Below are positions 4,184 through 6,425 of a stretch of DNA of 6,425 bases, one piece after another; positions within the stretch are counted from its first letter, which is position 1, and each line of letters begins with the position of its first letter. The DNA is taken from contig CALZDE010000119.1 in the NCBI GenBank assembly GCA_945637225.1, positions 1 to 6,425 on the forward strand. Reading direction: 5' to 3'. This stretch comes from an uncultured Selenomonadaceae bacterium (GTDB lineage Bacteria; Bacillota; Negativicutes; Selenomonadales; Selenomonadaceae). The translations under genes and the position numbers were made by a program. The notes under the pieces were generated by a model, which was not told the origin of the DNA, did no database searches, and worked only from the letters and a program-made list of their open reading frames with translations.

Positions 4184-5737
4184 TTAAATAATCTTAGTAG
4201 TCCAGCCCTCAATATTCCAAATGCTGTCTACCCAGTCCTCATAAAATTCCGGTTCATGGGAAACAAGTAAAACAGTACCCTTGTATTCCTTTAAGGCACG
4301 TTTTAATTCTGCCTTGGCATCTACGTCAAGATGGTTTGTTGGCTCGTCTAATACCAGAAGGTTTACCGGCTTCTGCATGATTTTGCAAAGACGAACCTTA
4401 GCCGCCTCACCACCGGAAAGCACCATCATTTTACTGGTAATATGCTCATTGGTAAGACCACAGGCCGCCAGTGCCGCACGCACCTCAAACTGACTCATGC
4501 CTGGATATTCCTGCCAAATTTCTTCAATAGCAGTGTTGTCATTTCCCTTTGTGGATTCCTGCTCAAAATAACCAGGAGTAACAAACTCGCCCAGCTCAAT
4601 ACTGCCGGAAATAGGCTTAATCATACCTAAAAGAGTCTTTAACAGCGTAGTTTTGCCAAGACCATTGACACCGCGGAGAGCAACCTTCTTGCCACGCTCC
4701 AGCTGAATATCCACAGGATTAGTCAGAGGATTGTCATAGCCAAGAATAAGACGCTTTGCTTCAATTACGAAACGGCTTGGAGTCCTGTCCATCTGGAAAT
4801 TAAAATGAGGCTTTGGCTTCTCTGCACGCTTCTCCAAAACTTCCATCTTGTCCAGCTTTTTCTGACGGGAATTAGCCATGCCACGAGTTGCTACACGAGC
4901 CTTGTTACGCTGAATAAAGTCCTTTTCGCGGGCAATTTCAGCCTGCTGTTTTTCATAAGCCGCATCCTCCTGACGCTTCTTCAGGGCATGCATTTCCTCA
5001 AACTTCTCATAAGAACCGGTATAACGGGTAAGAGAAGCATTTTCTACATGGTAAATAACATTGGTAACGGCATTCAGGAAAGGTACATCATGAGAAACAA
5101 GGATAAACGCATTCTCATAGCCCTGCAAATAAGTGGTAAGCCACTGAATATGCTCAACATCAAGATAGTTGGTAGGCTCGTCAAGAATTAAAATATCAGG
5201 ATTCTGCAATAAAAGCTTAGTAAGTAAAACCTTGGTACGCTGACCGCCCGAAAGCTCATCTACCTGCTTATCAAGACCAATGCCACGAAGACCAAGACCG
5301 CCGGAAACCTCCTCAATCTTTGCCTCTAAGGTATAAAAGCTATTGGCATCGAGAATTTCCTGAATTTCGCCAGCGTCAGCCATCAGCTTATCTATATCAG
5401 CATTTTCATCAGCCATTTTATCATAGCATTCCTGCATTTCTGCTTCCAGCTTGTACATTTCATCAAAAGCAGTACGAAGAACCTCACGAATAGTCATGCC
5501 AGGCTTTAAAACAGCATGCTGGTCAAGATAGCCGACATTCACACGCTTAGCCCATTCAACCTTGCCCTGGTCAGGAGTCATTTTACCAGTGATAATGGAT
5601 AAAAAGGTTGATTTGCCCTCACCATTAGCACCTACAAGAGCAACATGCTCGCCCTTTAACAGACGGAAAGTAACATCCTCAAAAATAGTACGGCCACCAA
5701 AGCCATGAGAAATATTTTCTACATTTAATATACTCAA
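4184..5737 (-). CDS. ABC-F family ATPase, YfmM-like
   Basis: A 517-residue soluble protein with two ABC ATPase domains and no membrane segments, typical of ABC-F proteins, which bind the ribosomal E site and act in translation or antibiotic protection. Domain 1 has Walker A GANGEGKS (36-43), signature LSGGQ (162-166) and Walker B LILDEPTN (183-190). Domain 2 has GVNGLGKT (356-363), LSGGE (440-444) and LVLDEPTN (461-468). Both catalytic Glu residues and the switch His (216, 494) are present. The linker at about 250-312 is charged and helical (P-site tRNA interaction motif), with NKARVATRGMANSRQKKLDKM resembling B. subtilis YfmM, as do the N-terminal MSILNVENISHGFG and the ending WTTKII; this match is from memory. 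The start is TTG with AAGGAG 8 bases upstream. It begins 16 bp after hicB, probably in one operon. Role in resistance not shown. Confidence 0.92.
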   Translation of the reverse strand: MSILNVENISHGFGGRTIFEDVTFRLLKGEHVALVGANGEGKSTFLSIITGKMTPDQGKVEWAKRVNVGYLDQHAVLKPGMTIREVLRTAFDEMYKLEAEMQECYDKMADENADIDKLMADAGEIQEILDANSFYTLEAKIEEVSGGLGLRGIGLDKQVDELSGGQRTKVLLTKLLLQNPDILILDEPTNYLDVEHIQWLTTYLQGYENAFILVSHDVPFLNAVTNVIYHVENASLTRYTGSYEKFEEMHALKKRQEDAAYEKQQAEIAREKDFIQRNKARVATRGMANSRQKKLDKMEVLEKRAEKPKPHFNFQMDRTPSRFVIEAKRLILGYDNPLTNPVDIQLERGKKVALRGVNGLGKTTLLKTLLGMIKPISGSIELGEFVTPGYFEQESTKGNDNTAIEEIWQEYPGMSQFEVRAALAACGLTNEHITSKMMVLSGGEAAKVRLCKIMQKPVNLLVLDEPTNHLDVDAKAELKRALKEYKGTVLLVSHEPEFYEDWVDSIWNIEGWTTKII

Positions 5738-5745
5738 ATCATTCT

Positions 5746-5751
5746 CTCCTT
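5746..5751 (-). promoter_or_regulatory. RBS of the ABC-F gene, deciding the TTG start
   Basis: AAGGAG on the minus strand lies 8 bases before TTG at 5735-5737, within the 16-bp gap after hicB. A nearby ATG is out of frame and stops after two codons, and homologues also begin MSIL, which supports the TTG. Confidence 0.75.
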
Positions 5752-5753
5752 CA

Positions 5754-6176
5754 TCACTGAGCTATTCCTAATTTGCTGATAAGTGCATCCTGCAAAACAG
5801 AAGAAATATTAATTCCTGCAGAACGAGCTTCAAAATCGAGCCACTTAGGTAATTTTACATAACAATCTATGTCATAATTATATTCTTTTCTTCTATAGTT
5901 TGTTGAATCTGCATCTACCAAAGATAACATAGTATATCCTTCAGATGAAAACATTCCATCCATCTTACAAAGCTCTTTCTCATCGGAAGCAACTGGAACA
6001 GGCATATTATTATCTTCCAAAGTTACCATAGTAAGTTCAATAGCATCTCTTGCCATATCAATAGCATTAGATAAACCATAACCTTCAGATAAAATATCCA
6101 AATCTGGCACTTCTATAAGAACCGTATCTTTCTCATCCTTTAAAAATGTAAACCGAACAGGATAAACAATTTTCAT
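5754..6176 (-). CDS. hicB: HicB-family antitoxin
   Basis: HicB neutralises HicA and usually represses the hicAB promoter. From the ATG at 6176 it is 140 residues. Residues 1 to about 62 match the degraded RNase H-like HicB fold: YPVRFTFLKDEKDTVLIEVPDL, a glycine turn, AIDMARDAIEL and DNNMPVPVAS. The C-terminal part, about 100-140, reads YDIDCYVKLPKWLDFEARSA, then GINISSVLQDALISKLGI, an Arc-like ribbon-helix-helix DNA-binding domain. The start at 6176 is chosen because AGAGGTG lies 6 bases upstream and the HicB fold begins there; the in-frame ATG at 6203 would add nine residues and overlap hicA. It follows hicA by 11 bp and is followed after 16 bp by the ABC-F gene. The middle (about 66-98) is longer than in minimal HicB proteins. 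The family call is secure. Confidence 0.9.
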   Translation of the reverse strand: MKIVYPVRFTFLKDEKDTVLIEVPDLDILSEGYGLSNAIDMARDAIELTMVTLEDNNMPVPVASDEKELCKMDGMFSSEGYTMLSLVDADSTNYRRKEYNYDIDCYVKLPKWLDFEARSAGINISSVLQDALISKLGIAQ

Positions 6177-6182
6177 CGTATT

Positions 6183-6189
6183 CACCTCT
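6183..6189 (-). promoter_or_regulatory. RBS of hicB, deciding the start at 6176
   Basis: AGAGGTG on the minus strand overlaps the hicA stop codon and lies 6 bases before the ATG at 6176. It supports this start rather than the upstream in-frame ATG at 6203. Confidence 0.7.
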
Positions 6190-6361
6190 ACTTTTCGTCC
6201 CACTTACGTAATATTGCACGTGCCAATATTTCATTTATTTCCTTATGACGAGGGACTTTTTCAATGTCTTTTCCCCTAACGTATATGTCATGATTACCAC
6301 CATGACGATAAAATTTAAAGCCTAATTTTTCTAAATACTTTATTAAGTCACGTTGTTTCAT
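6188..6361 (-). CDS. hicA: HicA-family mRNA interferase toxin
   Basis: HicA is a small double-stranded-RNA-binding-fold RNase that cleaves mRNA and is held inactive by HicB. The 57-residue frame reads MKQRDLIKYLEKLGFKFYRH, then GGNHDIYVRG and VPRHKEINEILARAIL. The GG-x-H motif holds the catalytic His24, and VPRHKEI (36-42) is the second family hallmark. The length is normal for HicA. The ATG at 6361 has AAGG 7 bases upstream; no better start is visible. It lies 11 bp before hicB. Its upstream side abuts the 54-bp repeat (6372-6425), so the promoter lies within or beyond that repeat; I see no good -35/-10 pair in the part visible here. All key residues are intact, so the toxin is probably functional. 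Confidence 0.92.
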   Translation of the reverse strand: MKQRDLIKYLEKLGFKFYRHGGNHDIYVRGKDIEKVPRHKEINEILARAILRKWDEK

Positions 6362-6371
6362 AAATCTACCT

Positions 6372-6425
6372 TATAACGACTAAGAGATGTCCCCCACTTC
6401 TATAAGTGGCGGGTACCTTATTCTA
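6372..6425 (-). repeat. 54-bp hairpin repeat, copy 2, reaching the window edge
   Basis: This is the inverted second copy of 1510-1563 with one substitution (53/54). Here the hairpin is intact: CCCCCACTT and AAGTGGCGGG pair around CTAT on the plus strand with one bulged base. It ends 10 bases before the hicA start, and the homology between the copies stops there. The other end may continue outside the window. The similarity to IS200/IS605 terminal hairpins is inference. Confidence 0.7.

Noticed and set aside
4805..5191. 128-codon plus-strand frame inside the ABC-F gene
   Set aside because: It is antisense to a strongly conserved ATPase region, has no RBS or recognisable domain, and arises from the codon pattern of the real gene.
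5880..5920. Internal promoter for the ABC-F gene within hicB (TATAAT-like box)
   Set aside because: A TATAAT is visible on the minus strand near 5880, but no acceptable -35 lies at proper spacing, so it is not supportable from sequence.
6177..6203. Nine-residue longer hicB starting at ATG 6203
   Set aside because: It would overlap hicA, and the good RBS at 6183-6189 serves the ATG at 6176, where the HicB fold begins.
1..6425. CRISPR array, tRNA or rRNA genes
   Set aside because: No regularly spaced direct repeats, cloverleaf-like segments or rRNA-like conserved stretches were seen on either strand.

Overview
The window looks like a chromosomal segment of a low-GC, Firmicutes-type anaerobe. 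The signs are strong GGAGG-type ribosome binding sites, frequent TTG starts, intrinsic terminators with U-runs and an AT-rich background. The mix of an AdoMet-decarboxylase-family protein, a futalosine-pathway mqnA and a YfmM-like ABC-F protein would fit the Negativicutes (Selenomonas/Megamonas relatives), but that placement is inference; no rRNA or marker gene settles it.

Left part (1-1448), all on the minus strand: an apparent three-gene operon reading MNT nucleotidyltransferase (1064-1399), HEPN protein with a long C-terminal extension (397-1077, overlapping the first gene by 14 bp), then 20 bp later a protein with a small helical N-terminal domain and the beginning of a Sel1-like repeat, cut by the window edge (1-376). 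A promoter with an inverted repeat over its -35 box lies at 1419-1459. This is a toxin-antitoxin/defence-like accessory module.

Middle part (1680-4129), plus strand: three separately promoted housekeeping-type genes. They are lgt (lipoprotein diacylglyceryl transferase, TTG start), a SpeD-family protein in which the pyruvoyl-forming serine is replaced by glycine and which carries a basic tail, and mqnA (chorismate dehydratase of menaquinone synthesis). The SpeD-like gene ends in an intrinsic terminator. mqnA ends in a bidirectional terminator shared with the convergent ABC-F gene. A perfect 29-bp palindromic element sits across the lgt promoter.

Right part (4184-6361), minus strand: hicA (57 aa, short) and hicB form a type II toxin-antitoxin pair, and a YfmM-like ABC-F ATPase starts 16 bp after hicB, so the three genes probably share transcripts.

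A 54-bp element with an internal hairpin occurs twice, 53/54 identical and in opposite orientation, at 1510-1563 and 6372-6425. Each copy lies just upstream of one of the two toxin-antitoxin-type operons. It resembles the terminal hairpins of IS200/IS605 (TnpB) elements and may be a mobile relic. The most interesting items are the SpeD pseudo-enzyme candidate, the atypical MNT-HEPN-Sel1 cassette and the hicAB/ABC-F coupling.
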